Assembly (NCBI RefSeq): GCF_002205635.1
Contig: NZ_NISJ01000005.1
Span: 62,001 to 126,000 of the forward strand
DNA length: 64,000 nt
Source of the DNA: Sphingopyxis witflariensis
GTDB lineage: Bacteria > Pseudomonadota > Alphaproteobacteria > Sphingomonadales > Sphingomonadaceae
Reading direction: 5' to 3'
Shown: piece by piece, positions 45,549 through 54,653 of the stretch
Layout of the letters: every line of letters begins with the position of its first letter
How positions within the stretch are numbered: position 1 is the stretch's first letter
Notes under the pieces: generated by a model
Databases searched by the model: none
Seen by the model: only the letters and a program-made list of their open reading frames with translations
What the model was told of the DNA's origin: nothing
Position numbers and translations under genes: made by a program

Positions 45549-45938
45549 ATGGCACGTGAACCGCAGCGCCTTCGTCGGCGCGAACGCAAAAATATTTCGT
45601 CGGGCGTCGCCCACGTCAACGCGACCTTCAACAACACGATGATCACCATCACCGACGCACAGGGCAACGCAATTGCCTGGTCGAGCGCCGGCATGATGGG
45701 CTTCAAGGGCAGCCGCAAGTCGACTCCCTATGCAGCACAGGTCTGCGCCGAAGACGCTGGCAAGAAGGCCGCCGAACATGGCGTCCGTACGCTGGAAGTC
45801 GAAGTCAAGGGCCCGGGCGCCGGTCGTGAATCGGCGCTTCGTGCGCTGCAGGCGGTTGGTTTCCACATCACCTCGATCCGCGATGTGACCCCGATCCCGC
45901 ACAATGGTGTCCGCCCGGCCAAGCGCCGCCGCGTCTGA
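45549..45938 (+). CDS. rpsK: 30S ribosomal protein S11 (uS11)
   Basis: A 129-residue protein of the platform of the small subunit. Characteristic segments are [21 protein letters not shown] and [20 protein letters not shown], ending [12 protein letters not shown]. It is the second gene of the operon; in this lineage rpsD is absent from the position between rpsK and rpoA. Confidence 0.99.
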   Translation: MAREPQRLRRRERKNISSGVAHVNATFNNTMITITDAQGNAIAWSSAGMMGFKGSRKSTPYAAQVCAEDAGKKAAEHGVRTLEVEVKGPGAGRESALRALQAVGFHITSIRDVTPIPHNGVRPAKRRRV

Positions 45939-46047
45939 TACCTCTTCCGGGCGCGCCCCACCGCCGGGGCGCCGCCCGACCACCTCTCTACGCCGGACCG
46001 GTCGGATCACCGTCCCCGCCCGTCCCGCCAAAAGCAAAGGGAAGACC

Positions 46048-47106
46048 ATGACTGTCAATATCCGGAACTGGCAGGAATTGAAGAAGCCCAGCAACCTGGA
46101 AATCAAGGCTGGCAGCGACGGCAAGCGCAAGGCGACCTTCGTCGCCGAACCGCTCGAGCGCGGCTTTGGCCTGACGCTGGGCAACGCGCTGCGCCGCGTG
46201 CTGCTCTCGTCGCTTCAGGGCGCAGCAATCACGTCGATCAAGATCGAGAACGTCCTGCACGAATTCTCGAGCCTGGCCGGCGTGCGTGAAGACGTCACGG
46301 ACATCGTCCTGAACGTCAAGCAGATCGCGCTCAAGATGGAAGGCGAAGGCCCGAAGCGGCTTCAGCTGTCGGCAACCGGTCCCGCGACCGTCAAGGCCGG
46401 CGACATCATGGTGTCGGGCGACATCAAGGTGATGAACCCGAATCATGTCATCTGCCACCTCGACGAGGGCGCGACGCTGAACATGGAACTCGTTGCCGAC
46501 ACCGGAAAGGGCTATGTGCCCGCCGTCGCCAACCGTCCCATCGACGCGCCGATCGGCCTGATCCCGATCGATTCGCTCTACTCGCCCGTGCGCCAGGTCG
46601 CCTATAAGGTCGACAATGCCCGCATCGGCCAGGAACTGGACTATGACAAGCTGAACCTGACCGTCGAAACCGACGGCACGGTCACCCCGGAAGACGCCGT
46701 CGCTTACGCCGCGCGCATCCTCCAGGACCAGCTCCAGGTCTTCGTCCACTTCGAAGAAGCGATGAACGACAGCGGCCTGATCGGCATGGCAGCCCCCTCG
46801 GCAGCCAGCGACGAATCGGACGTCAACCAGCTCAACCGCTTCCTTCTCAAGAAGGTCGACGAACTGGAACTGTCGGTGCGTTCGGCCAACTGCCTCAAGA
46901 ACGACAACATCATCTACATCGGTGATCTGGTTCAGAAGACCGAAGCCGAAATGCTTCGTACCCCGAACTTCGGCCGCAAGTCCTTGAACGAAATCAAGGA
47001 AGTGCTGTCGTCGATGGGTCTGCGCCTGGGCATGGACATCCCCGGCTGGCCGCCGGAAAACATCGAAGAAATGGCCAAGAAGCTCGAACAAGAGCTGCTG
47101 GGTTAA
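46048..47106 (+). CDS. rpoA: DNA-directed RNA polymerase subunit alpha
   Basis: The 352-residue alpha subunit that nucleates RNA polymerase assembly and contacts activators. The N-terminal domain shows [30 protein letters not shown]; the C-terminal domain has [22 protein letters not shown] and [14 protein letters not shown] as separate blocks. The ATG at 46048 follows an AAAGGGAAG site; an upstream in-frame extension overlapping rpsK was rejected. Confidence 0.99.
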   Translation: MTVNIRNWQELKKPSNLEIKAGSDGKRKATFVAEPLERGFGLTLGNALRRVLLSSLQGAAITSIKIENVLHEFSSLAGVREDVTDIVLNVKQIALKMEGEGPKRLQLSATGPATVKAGDIMVSGDIKVMNPNHVICHLDEGATLNMELVADTGKGYVPAVANRPIDAPIGLIPIDSLYSPVRQVAYKVDNARIGQELDYDKLNLTVETDGTVTPEDAVAYAARILQDQLQVFVHFEEAMNDSGLIGMAAPSAASDESDVNQLNRFLLKKVDELELSVRSANCLKNDNIIYIGDLVQKTEAEMLRTPNFGRKSLNEIKEVLSSMGLRLGMDIPGWPPENIEEMAKKLEQELLG

Positions 47107-47114
47107 GAAACAAA

Positions 47115-47277
47115 CCTTCTCCCCTTGGGAGAAGGATACGCAGCCTTGCCGACGTGTCGGCCAGGCGAAGTTGGATGAGGGGTTCTGCGCTCTTGCGATA
47201 GGGCACATCCCCTCACCCAGCTCCAACTAGCCGGACGAGCCGGCAAGTTTCCGCAACCCTCTCCCGACGGGAGAGGG
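47115..47277. repeat. Dispersed hairpin repeat between rpoA and rplQ
   Basis: The 255-base gap between rpoA and rplQ holds two hairpins: CCTTCTCCC-CTT-GGGAGAAGG (47115-47135) and CCCTCTCCC-GAC-GGGAGAGGG (47257-47277). Between them are arms TGAGGGG and CCCCTCA. This is a typical sphingomonad intergenic repeat. Placed inside a ribosomal operon, it could reduce rplQ transcription or process the transcript. Confidence 0.65.
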
Positions 47278-47361
47278 AAGCAATACGGGAAAGGGTCGGC
47301 CCGTATATCGACCTGGTCTGGGCTACCTCACACGGGCCCTTAACAAACGAAGGAATGGATT

Positions 47362-47784
47362 ATGCGTCATAAAGTTGGTGGTCGGAAGCTTCAGCGCACG
47401 AGCGCGCATCGCACCGCATTGTTCCGCAACATGTCGGCATCGCTCATCAAGCATGAGCAGATTCTGACGACCGTCGCCAAGGCGAAGGAACTCCGTCCCT
47501 ACGTCGAAAAGCTGGTCACGCTCGCCAAGCGCGGCGGCCTTGCCAATCGCCGTCTGGCGATGGCCCGCCTGATGGACGACAAGCAGCTGGTGAAGCTGTT
47601 CGACGTTCTGGCCGAGCGTTACAAGGACCGCGCCGGTGGTTACACCCGCGTGATCAAGGCCGGCATCCGCGCCTCGGACGCGGCCTCGATGGCCGTCATC
47701 GAATTCGTCGATCGCGACGTCGATGCCAAGGGCCAGGATTCGGGTCCGGTCGAACAGTATGACGATGAGGCGGAAGCCGCGTAA
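47362..47784 (+). CDS. rplQ: 50S ribosomal protein L17 (bL17)
   Basis: A 140-residue large-subunit protein near the exit tunnel. It begins [20 protein letters not shown] and has the L17 blocks [26 protein letters not shown] in two parts, and [20 protein letters not shown]. It closes the alpha operon and is followed by a strong terminator. Confidence 0.99.
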   Translation: MRHKVGGRKLQRTSAHRTALFRNMSASLIKHEQILTTVAKAKELRPYVEKLVTLAKRGGLANRRLAMARLMDDKQLVKLFDVLAERYKDRAGGYTRVIKAGIRASDAASMAVIEFVDRDVDAKGQDSGPVEQYDDEAEAA

Positions 47785-47810
47785 AACGCGCTTTCGGCGA
47801 TAAAAGATCA

Positions 47811-47844
47811 AGGGCGGCCTCCGAAAGGATGCCGCCCTTTTCTT
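47811..47844 (+). terminator. Intrinsic terminator after rplQ
   Basis: GGGCGGC (47812-47818), a 12-base loop, GCCGCCC (47831-47837), then TTTTCTTT. The GC-rich stem followed by a T tract 27 bases after the rplQ stop is a textbook intrinsic terminator. Confidence 0.88.
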
Positions 47845-47935
47845 TGCGGGTGTGGGGCGGCAATAATGGGGTGCGAAATCGCAACGATCCCCCCACACCT
47901 CGCCTTCCCGGACCCTTCGACAGGCTCAGGACAGG

Positions 47936-48032
47936 CTTGATCCGGGGTCCAGAACCAAAGGCCGCCATGGACCCCGGATCAAGTCCGGGGTGACGAAGAG
48001 GGAATGTCAGCTAAGGGGTGGGAAGCGGACGT
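47936..48032. repeat. Composite palindromic repeat (CTTGATCCGGGG type plus tail)
   Basis: Inverted arms CTTGATCCGGGGTCCA and TGGACCCCGGATCAAG (47936-47983), then CCGGGGTGACGAAGAGGGAATGTC as a joining segment, and a tail GGGGTGGGAAGCGGAC (near 48016-48031). The same arrangement is found at 59026-59132, so palindrome and tail move or spread as one unit. Confidence 0.75.
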
Positions 48033-48057
48033 AGTCTGTCCGCTGGCTAGGCGTTGT

Positions 48058-48570
48058 TCATTTGGCGCGTTCCTCGTTGGCCCATCGCCATACGCTGCTC
48101 TTCAAGCGCCCGCTCTGAATATCCATCGCGATTCGGCAAACGCCTTGGAAGTCGCTCGAGCCTTCTAGCGCGATAATCCGTATGGCATCGTCGTTCCGGA
48201 ACATCTCGACTTCGGAACCCAACTGGTGGTTCCTCTGCATTGATGGTGCGCTAGCCTGTCCTTCCGCCAGAGATGCAAACGTCGGTGTCAATCTCGACGG
48301 GTGCAACGACGAAACTGGCGGCAGCAAGCGAGGTGGCGGCGCGAACGGCACCTTACTGAAATCGTAGTCAGGCGCCCGAACCGGCTCGCCCCCGGACGAA
48401 TATGGGCGCGGTGATGGCCAGAAACGCAGGCCAAGGAAGCGGCTATAATGCTGATCGCGACATTGCATGAAGTCGCGCATCCGAACGAAGCGATCCGCGC
48501 CCGGATGGCCATCATAAATAGTCAGCAGCGCAGTCAGCCGGTCACCATGGCTTGCGTCACGGCGAGACAT
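48058..48570 (-). CDS. Hypothetical protein (orphan)
   Basis: A 170-residue protein with no recognised domain or signal peptide from the assigned start. The N-terminal 55 residues are helical and charged; a Pro-rich segment (PYSSGGEPVRAPDYDF, then PFAPPPRLLPPVSSL) is followed by an alpha/beta-looking tail. It overlaps the upstream orphan gene by 37 bases, so the two are probably co-expressed. GC content is lower than the surroundings, and the pair is flanked by repeats, suggesting acquired DNA. Confidence 0.6.
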   Translation of the reverse strand: MSRRDASHGDRLTALLTIYDGHPGADRFVRMRDFMQCRDQHYSRFLGLRFWPSPRPYSSGGEPVRAPDYDFSKVPFAPPPRLLPPVSSLHPSRLTPTFASLAEGQASAPSMQRNHQLGSEVEMFRNDDAIRIIALEGSSDFQGVCRIAMDIQSGRLKSSVWRWANEERAK

Positions 48571-49124
48571 GCTTCGCCAGCTTCTTCGACCCGGTATTTT
48601 TCGGCCTGAAAGCGATCGGGGTTCTGCGCGACAATCGCTGCCGCCTGTGCTTCCGAAGAAAGATAGAAACGAGGATTAAACCCGACGAAACTAACCGGCC
48701 CCAGGCCGGTAAAATCGGCACTGTCATGGCCGCTCAGACGGAAACTGGACCAAGCGCGGTTCGATCGCCAATAGCTATAAAAGGGAGCGGGCGCACCCGC
48801 TTCATGCTGAAGCATCCAGGCCGGAAAATTTGAGTTGGATTGATAGAGCGAATAGGGCTTGGACTTGTCGATGTCAGCGAAGCGCTCGACGCGTCGAGAG
48901 AGGTAGCCTGGCGGATAGGTGAAATATTCGTCGAGCGAAAAGCGGAAAGGTTGATATCGATCCTCTGCTTTCTGGAAGATCAACGATAGATAGCGCTGAA
49001 CTGTCGGGGGAAGCGACGCTCGCCTTCCCCAAGAGCACTCGTCCGCGAGATCGGCTACAGCCTGACTGGGGATTGGAACGATAACTGCCATCGCCGCAAC
49101 TACGGCGCCAACGCCCCTTCTCAT
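48534..49124 (-). CDS. Secreted hypothetical protein (orphan)
   Basis: A 196-residue protein with a signal peptide (GAVVAAMAVIVPIPSQAVA). The mature part is rich in aromatic residues (YQPFRFSLDEYFTYPPGYLS and FPAWMLQHEAGAPAPFYSYW) and has two Cys (DECSW and EACLAV). I do not recognise a family. It overlaps the next orphan gene by 37 bases and shares its lower GC content. The start ATG at 49124 gives a complete signal peptide. Confidence 0.65.
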   Translation of the reverse strand: MRRGVGAVVAAMAVIVPIPSQAVADLADECSWGRRASLPPTVQRYLSLIFQKAEDRYQPFRFSLDEYFTYPPGYLSRRVERFADIDKSKPYSLYQSNSNFPAWMLQHEAGAPAPFYSYWRSNRAWSSFRLSGHDSADFTGLGPVSFVGFNPRFYLSSEAQAAAIVAQNPDRFQAEKYRVEEAGEACLAVTQAMVTG

Positions 49125-49310
49125 CCTCGCGACGCCCTTCCATGCCTATTGAGCAACCCTATGATCGCTATCTACTATCCGACTCTATCTACGCCAACCT
49201 TGAACCATACTTGCCCATAGCGAACGTCTGCAATTGGTCGTTAGCGGTCATCGCCACCAAATCGGCAACGAACGGCCGATATGGGGTGGGAAGCTGCCGC
49301 ACCAAACATT

Positions 49311-49389
49311 CGTCATTCCCGCGAAAGCGGGAACCCAGTGTGGGATCAGCCCACGCCTACTCTGGGTCCCCGCTTTCGCGGGGATGACG
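49311..49389. repeat. Palindromic repeat (CGTCATTCCCGCGAAAGCGGG type)
   Basis: Arms CGTCATTCCCGCGAAAGCGG and CCGCTTTCGCGGGGATGACG, with CCCAG and CTGGG inside, span 79 bases. A copy of the GGGGTGGGAAGC tail motif lies just upstream at 49283-49294. It is a REP-like element in a gene-free region. Confidence 0.75.
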
Positions 49390-49780
49390 AAGTAGAAAGA
49401 ATGCATCGGTTAGTTTTGATCGTTCCCAGATATTTCCCTCTCCCGTTCGTGTCGAGCGAAGGCCGGGGTCCAGTGCGCGATCAGCAAAGGTCCATTCTCT
49501 CACCCGCTGGGCCCCGGCTTTCGCCGGGGAGCAGCTGTTGGTCGAGGCGGCGGCTCGAAGGGGAAATACGCGCAGAGGAGCAGAGGAGATGGGCCGTCAC
49601 CTCTGTGATCTCTGCGCCTCCGCGCGCATAATTTCAGAGCCGGGCGGTTCAAATGGCCGTTAGGTGCTTTCCTCCCCCTTTTATCCAAATAGGTTATATA
49701 TGTTGACATCGTAACGCTATTATGGCACATATGCGGAAACTGGGCCATTGCGCCGGTTTGCCTGAAAAGGGGTTTCCGAC
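49390..49780. other. Gene-free stretch upstream of the terminase genes
   Basis: No convincing gene. It contains another GC-rich repeat at 49461-49531 (GGCCGGGGTCCAGTGCG and GCCCCGGCTTTCGCCGGGG) and an imperfect inverted repeat around 49568-49630 (GCGCAGAGGAGCAGAGGAGA facing ATCTCTGCGCCTCCGCGCGC). A TTGACA at 49703-49708 lies in an AT-rich patch 73 bases before the terminase small-subunit gene and may be part of its promoter, although no good -10 was found at proper spacing. Confidence 0.5.
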
Positions 49781-50446
49781 ATGAAAGACAAAAAAAGCGC
49801 TGTGCGCGCGGGGGATAGCTGTGCCGGTTCCGGGGACGGAAATGCGGCGGATATCGGCGGGGAATTGGTCATTCAGCGCGATCAGCGCGGGAAGTTGCAG
49901 GCCGAGCGGCGTGCAGGACATCGGTGGAGCGCCAAGGCGGAGGCGGTGTTTCTGGGACAGCTGGAGGCGACGTGCAACGTCATGGCGTCGGCGGCGGCCG
50001 CGGGGTTTTCGACCACCGCGGTTTACCAGCGCCGGCGCACCTATGCCGCCTTTGGCGCGGCGTGGGCGGCGGCGCTCGACACCGGCTATGCACGGCTGGA
50101 AATGGCGCTGGTGTGCGCGGCGACCAATGTGCTGGCGCCCGTGCCCGCCCCGGACGGCAAGGGTTGCGCGGGCGCGGCGGCCGATGGGACGGCGGGTAGC
50201 GCGGCGCCGTTTGGCGGGATGACGGCGCGCGAGGCGTTACAGGTGTTGCGGCTGCACCGTTATGGCGCGCGCGGCGGGTCGCCGCAGCGTTTCGACTGGC
50301 GCGCGAAGCCGGTCGATCCCGAAGCGACGCGGGCCGAGATATTGCGCAAGCTGGACATCATCGAAGGGCATGATGGAAAGGCGCGTGGTGGTGGGAAGGC
50401 GGGGGGCGGAAAAACCTGTGACGGAAAAGCGCGTGGCGCGCGCTGA
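49781..50446 (+). CDS. Terminase small subunit-like DNA-packaging protein
   Basis: A 221-residue protein that would recognise DNA for packaging. After a disordered N-terminus, the core KAEAVFLGQLEATCNVMASA, then AGFSTTAVYQRRRTYAAFGAAWAAAL, is a helix-turn-helix of the small-terminase or gene-transfer-agent type. The C-terminus is a Gly/Lys/Arg low-complexity tail. It overlaps the large-subunit gene. No other phage gene lies upstream. Confidence 0.75.
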   Translation: MKDKKSAVRAGDSCAGSGDGNAADIGGELVIQRDQRGKLQAERRAGHRWSAKAEAVFLGQLEATCNVMASAAAAGFSTTAVYQRRRTYAAFGAAWAAALDTGYARLEMALVCAATNVLAPVPAPDGKGCAGAAADGTAGSAAPFGGMTAREALQVLRLHRYGARGGSPQRFDWRAKPVDPEATRAEILRKLDIIEGHDGKARGGGKAGGGKTCDGKARGAR

Positions 50447-51767
50447 TCTGCGCGCCCGGCTGATCGGTGCGGGGGCCGCGGGGCGCGCGCGGCTGTTAGA
50501 CCATCTGTCAGACAGCGAGCGGGCTTTTGTCGCGGGCGATTTCGCCCTCTATCGCCATGACGGGCAGGCGCCGCCCGGCGGTGCGTGGCGCAATTGGGTG
50601 CTGATGGCCGGACGCGGTTTCGGCAAAACCCGCGTCGGTGCCGAATGGATATGGTCGCTGGTCCGCCACACGGCCGAACCGCTTTCCATCGCGCTGGTCG
50701 GCGCGACGATCGACGAGGCGCGGAATATCATGGTCGATGGCCCGAGCGGGATATTGGCGCTGCAACAACCCGGCGACCTGGTGCAGTGGCATGCGGCCCG
50801 CGGGCTGTTGCTGTTTCGGAGCGGTTCCGAGGCGCGGCTGTTTTCGGGGGCGCATGGCGAGCGGCTGCGCGGACCCGAACATCATTATGCCTGGTGCGAC
50901 GAGCTGGCGAAATGGAAACAGGGCGAAGCGGCGTGGAACAATTTGCAGATGGGCCTGCGCGCCGGGGCCGCGCCGCAATGCCTGATCACCACGACGCCGC
51001 GCCCGTCGCCGCTGATGAAAATGCTGTTGGCCACGCCCGGTACGGTCGTATCGGGCGGCGCAACGCATGACAATCCGCACCTGTCGCCCGCCTTTTGCGC
51101 CGCGATGTCCGCCCAATATGGCGGAACCCGGCTGGAACGGCAGGAGATTGACGGCATGATGCTGACCGACGTCCAGGGCAGCCTGTGGCCCGACGCGCTG
51201 GTCCGGCGATGCCGCCTGCCCGCGCCCGCCGCGCAATATGACCGCATCGTCATCGGGGTCGATCCGCCGGCGTCGGCGCGCGGCACTTGCGGGATTGTCG
51301 TGGCGGGAATCGCCGGAGAGAGGGGCGGCGGAGCGGATGCCCGGGTCGCGCATGTGATCGCGGACCGCTCGCTGGGCGGGGCGTCGCCCGAAAAATGGGC
51401 GCGCGCCGTCGTCCGCGCGGCGAGCCGGTTCGGCGCCGACCGCATCGTCGCCGAGGGAAATCAGGGCGGCGACATGGTCCGGTCGGTACTGATGGCGGCG
51501 AACCCCATATTGCCGCTGACGATCAGCCACGCCAGCCAGTCCAAGATGGCGCGCGCCGAACCCGTCGCCGCCTTGTTCGAAAATGGCCGCGCCTTTTTCG
51601 CGGGACGCTTTCCCGCGCTCGAGGAGCAACTCGCGGGGATGGTCGCGGGCGGCGACTATGAAGGCCCCGGCCCCTCCCCCGACCGCGCCGACGCCATGGT
51701 GTGGGCGATGCACGAATTGATGCTGAAACAGACGCCGCGCGCGCCGGCCATCCGGCGGTTCGCTTAG
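50373..51767 (+). CDS. Phage/GTA-type terminase large subunit
   Basis: A 464-residue packaging ATPase and nuclease. The ATPase half has Walker A MAGRGFGKTRVGAEW and Walker B HYAWCDELAKW, with a TTTPRPSPL coupling motif (LITTTPRPSPLMK); the nuclease half has VIGVDPPAS, IVAEGNQGGDMVR and DRADAMVWAMHEL acidic residues. It resembles the terminase of Rhodobacter-type gene transfer agents. The start is uncertain: ATG 50373 overlaps the small-subunit gene by 74 bases, and GTG 50418 is an alternative. No portal, protease or capsid gene follows; the next gene is a peptidase. Confidence 0.9.
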   Translation: MERRVVVGRRGAEKPVTEKRVARADLRARLIGAGAAGRARLLDHLSDSERAFVAGDFALYRHDGQAPPGGAWRNWVLMAGRGFGKTRVGAEWIWSLVRHTAEPLSIALVGATIDEARNIMVDGPSGILALQQPGDLVQWHAARGLLLFRSGSEARLFSGAHGERLRGPEHHYAWCDELAKWKQGEAAWNNLQMGLRAGAAPQCLITTTPRPSPLMKMLLATPGTVVSGGATHDNPHLSPAFCAAMSAQYGGTRLERQEIDGMMLTDVQGSLWPDALVRRCRLPAPAAQYDRIVIGVDPPASARGTCGIVVAGIAGERGGGADARVAHVIADRSLGGASPEKWARAVVRAASRFGADRIVAEGNQGGDMVRSVLMAANPILPLTISHASQSKMARAEPVAALFENGRAFFAGRFPALEEQLAGMVAGGDYEGPGPSPDRADAMVWAMHELMLKQTPRAPAIRRFA

Positions 51768-51875
51768 CTGCGCGGTGCGCGGATCAGGACTCAATCCCCC
51801 TTGCCCGCCGCTGGCCGATGCTTACATGAGGACGCACGATTATTTCTTCCCCCAGCCGATGAGGATCGCCTTGCC

Positions 51876-54035
51876 ATGTCCCGCAACACCCTGTCCGCGC
51901 CGCTGGCGCTGGCCCTCCTGATGACGACGCCGACAGCGGCGCAGGCCGCCGACGCGGCCGCGGCATCGGCACGCGCGCCGGGGCTCACCTATCCCGACAC
52001 CACGCGCGGCGACACGGTCGATCCGCAGTTCGGTGTCGATGTCGCCGATCCCTATCGCTGGCTCGAGGATGATGTTCGCGTCAATCCGAAGGTCGCGGCG
52101 TGGGTCGCCGACCAGAACAGGATCACCGACGCCTATCTGGCGACGCTGCCCGGCCGCGACACCTTCGCGAAGCGGATGACCGAGCTTTATAATTACGAAC
52201 GCTACGGCCTGCCAACCAAGGCGGGCAACCGCTATTTCTATACCCGCAACGACGGGTTGCAGCCGCAATCGGTGCTCTTTGTCCGCGACGGGCTGAAGGG
52301 CGAGGGCCGAGTGCTTATCGACCCCAATGGCTGGGCCAAGGATGGTGCGACCGCACTCGCCGAATGGACGCCGTCGGAAGATGGCAAGCATCTCCTTTAT
52401 GCCGTGCAGGACGGCGGCACCGACTGGCGCATCGTCCGCGTGATGGACGTCGCGACCGGCAAGGACCTTGCCGACGAGATCCGCTGGGTCAAATTCTCCA
52501 GCCTCGCCTGGGCAAAGGACGGCAGCGGTTTTTATTATTCGCGCTTCCCCGAACCTGCAGAAGGCGCGGCGTTCCAGTCGCTCAATGAAAATCACGCGGT
52601 TTATTTTCACAAGGTCGGCACCCCGCAGAGCGCCGATACGCTGATCCACGCAACCCCCGACAAGCCCAAGCTCAACAATAGCGCGGTCGTCACCGACGAC
52701 GGCAAATATCTGCTCGTCGTCGGATCGGAGGGCACCGATGAACGCTATGGCCTGACGCTCTATGCGACCGGCAAGCCGGGGGCGAAGCCCGTGGTGCTCG
52801 TCGACGATTATGCGAACAACTGGGAATATGTGACCAACGTCGGCACGCGCTTTACCTTCCTCACCAACAAGGGCGCGCCGCGCCAGCGCATCGTGTCGAT
52901 GGACATCAAAAAGCCCGGCGCGCTGACCGAACTGGTCGGCGAGGAGGAAGCGACCCTCGTCGGCGCCTCGCGCGTCGGCAACCGCATGATCCTCTCCTAC
53001 CTCGGCGATGCGAAGTCGCAGGCGCGGATCGTCGCGCTCGACGGCAAGCCGGTCGCGAACATCAACCTCGCCGACATCGGCTCGGCGGTCGGCTTTGGCG
53101 GCAAGGCCAGCGATCCCGAAACCTTCTATGCCTTTTCCAGCTACGCCCAGCCGACGACCATCTATCGCCTCGATACGGTCAGCGGAAAGACCGAGGTGTT
53201 TGCGGCGCCCAAGCTGACCTTCGACCCCAAGCAATTTACGGTCGAACAGCGTTTCTACAAATCGAAGGACGGCACCGAAGTGCCGATGTTCGTCGCGATG
53301 AAAAAGGGGCTCGACCGCAGCAAGGGATCGCCGACGATCCTCTATGGCTATGGCGGCTTCAACGTGTCGATGGTCCCGGGCTTTGCACCGACCAAGCTCG
53401 CCTGGCTCGACAAGGGCGGCGTGCTCGCGATCGCCAATCTGCGCGGCGGCGGCGAATATGGCAAGGCATGGCACGACGGCGGCCGCCTCGCCAACAAGCA
53501 GAATGTCTTCGACGATTTCATCGCCGCGGGCGAATATCTGATCGCCGAGGGCATCACCGGCAAGGGCCAGCTCGCGATCGAGGGCGGGTCGAACGGCGGA
53601 CTGCTCGTCGGCGCGGTGACCAACCAGCGCCCCGACCTGATCGCCGCGGCGCTGCCCGCAGTCGGGGTGATGGACATGCTGCGCTTCGACCGCTTCACCG
53701 CCGGGCGTTACTGGACCGACGATTATGGCTTTCCGGCGAAGGAGGCCGATTTCCGTAACCTCCTGTCCTACTCGCCCTATCATAATATCAAGGATGGCAC
53801 GGCCTATCCCGCGGTGCTGGTGACCACCGCCGACACCGATGATCGCGTCGTCCCGGGGCACAGCTTCAAATATACCGCGCAGCTCCAGCACGCGAATGTC
53901 GGCGACAAGCCGCACCTGATCCGCATCGAAACGCGCGCTGGCCACGGGTCGGGCAAGCCGACCGACAAGATCATCGCCGAGGCCGCCGACAAATATGCCT
54001 TCGCCGCCAAATGGACCGGGCTGGTGGTCGAATAA
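51876..54035 (+). CDS. Prolyl oligopeptidase (S9A), secreted
   Basis: A 719-residue serine peptidase that cleaves after proline in short peptides. It has a signal peptide (LALALLMTTPTAAQAADAA), an N-terminal helix plus beta-propeller (VADPYRWLEDD is the family opening), and a C-terminal alpha/beta hydrolase domain with Ser572 in EGGSNGGLLVG, Asp in VTTADTDDRVVPGHSFKY, and His690 in RAGHGSGKPT. It is probably periplasmic. The next gene starts within its stop codon (TAATG overlap), so they are co-translated. Confidence 0.95.
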   Translation: MSRNTLSAPLALALLMTTPTAAQAADAAAASARAPGLTYPDTTRGDTVDPQFGVDVADPYRWLEDDVRVNPKVAAWVADQNRITDAYLATLPGRDTFAKRMTELYNYERYGLPTKAGNRYFYTRNDGLQPQSVLFVRDGLKGEGRVLIDPNGWAKDGATALAEWTPSEDGKHLLYAVQDGGTDWRIVRVMDVATGKDLADEIRWVKFSSLAWAKDGSGFYYSRFPEPAEGAAFQSLNENHAVYFHKVGTPQSADTLIHATPDKPKLNNSAVVTDDGKYLLVVGSEGTDERYGLTLYATGKPGAKPVVLVDDYANNWEYVTNVGTRFTFLTNKGAPRQRIVSMDIKKPGALTELVGEEEATLVGASRVGNRMILSYLGDAKSQARIVALDGKPVANINLADIGSAVGFGGKASDPETFYAFSSYAQPTTIYRLDTVSGKTEVFAAPKLTFDPKQFTVEQRFYKSKDGTEVPMFVAMKKGLDRSKGSPTILYGYGGFNVSMVPGFAPTKLAWLDKGGVLAIANLRGGGEYGKAWHDGGRLANKQNVFDDFIAAGEYLIAEGITGKGQLAIEGGSNGGLLVGAVTNQRPDLIAAALPAVGVMDMLRFDRFTAGRYWTDDYGFPAKEADFRNLLSYSPYHNIKDGTAYPAVLVTTADTDDRVVPGHSFKYTAQLQHANVGDKPHLIRIETRAGHGSGKPTDKIIAEAADKYAFAAKWTGLVVE

Positions 54036-54538
54036 TGTCCTACGCCCTGTCCTTTTCGGCCACCGATCCTGCGGCGCTCTGGGCCGAGGCGGGTGATGCC
54101 GCCGCTGCGCTCGTCGCGGGCGAGCCCGACGGCATCGCCAATATGGCGAATGTCGCAGCGCTGATCTGGCAGGCGATCCCCGACCTCAACTGGGCGGGTT
54201 TCTATCGCTTCGACGGCACCGAGCTGGTGCTCGGCCCGTTCCAGGGCAAGGCGGCATGCATCCGCATCGCGCTCGACAAGGGCGTGTGCGGCGCGGCGGC
54301 GCGGCGGCGCACCACCCAGCGCGTCGACGATGTTCACGCCTTTCCCGGGCATATTGCCTGCGACGCCGACAGCCGCAGCGAGCTGGTCGTCCCGATCGTC
54401 GCCGATGACCGGCTGATCGGGGTGCTCGACCTCGACAGCCCGACCTCGTCGCGCTTCACCGCCGCCGACCAGACGGGGGCCGAGGCGTTGATCGCACGCA
54501 TCGCCGCCGCGCTCGCCTCCGCATCGCCTGCCCCATAA
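54035..54538 (+). CDS. msrC: Free methionine-(R)-sulfoxide reductase (GAF domain)
   Basis: A 167-residue GAF-fold enzyme reducing free Met-R-sulfoxide. The three redox cysteines are present with the family spacing: Cys75 in GKAACIRIAL, Cys85 in DKGVCGAAA, and Cys109 in HIACDADSRSELVVP (10 and 24 residues apart, as in the E. coli enzyme). The ATG shares one base with the stop of the peptidase gene. A GAF signalling role is unlikely given these cysteines. Confidence 0.92.
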   Translation: MSYALSFSATDPAALWAEAGDAAAALVAGEPDGIANMANVAALIWQAIPDLNWAGFYRFDGTELVLGPFQGKAACIRIALDKGVCGAAARRRTTQRVDDVHAFPGHIACDADSRSELVVPIVADDRLIGVLDLDSPTSSRFTAADQTGAEALIARIAAALASASPAP

Positions 54539-54588
54539 TGGGGCAGCCCATCGAAGGTTAATAGATTCGCGATAGATCGGTGAATTTG

Positions 54589-54603
54589 CTAACAAACTGT
54601 TAA
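54589..54603. promoter_or_regulatory. Near-consensus CtrA-type site
   Basis: CTAA-CAAACTG-TTAA differs by one base from the CtrA box TTAA-N7-TTAA. It lies 51 bases before a glycine-zipper envelope gene. A GATTC (CcrM) site is nearby at about 54564. With one mismatch, chance occurrence is quite possible. Confidence 0.3.
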
Positions 54604-54653
54604 GTATTCGGTTATCCCGCAACGGCGGCGACCGTCGAAGCAGGGAGTTTGGC

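Noticed and set aside
49142..49387. 81-codon frame downstream of the orphan genes
   Set aside because: Its second half is a palindromic repeat; no coding signal beyond the open frame.
49703..49731. TTGACA with the ATTATGGCAC sequence upstream of the terminase genes, resembling half of the sulfatase operator
   Set aside because: Only one half-site is present (no TGTCA at the right spacing), and the -35/-10 spacing of the would-be promoter is poor.
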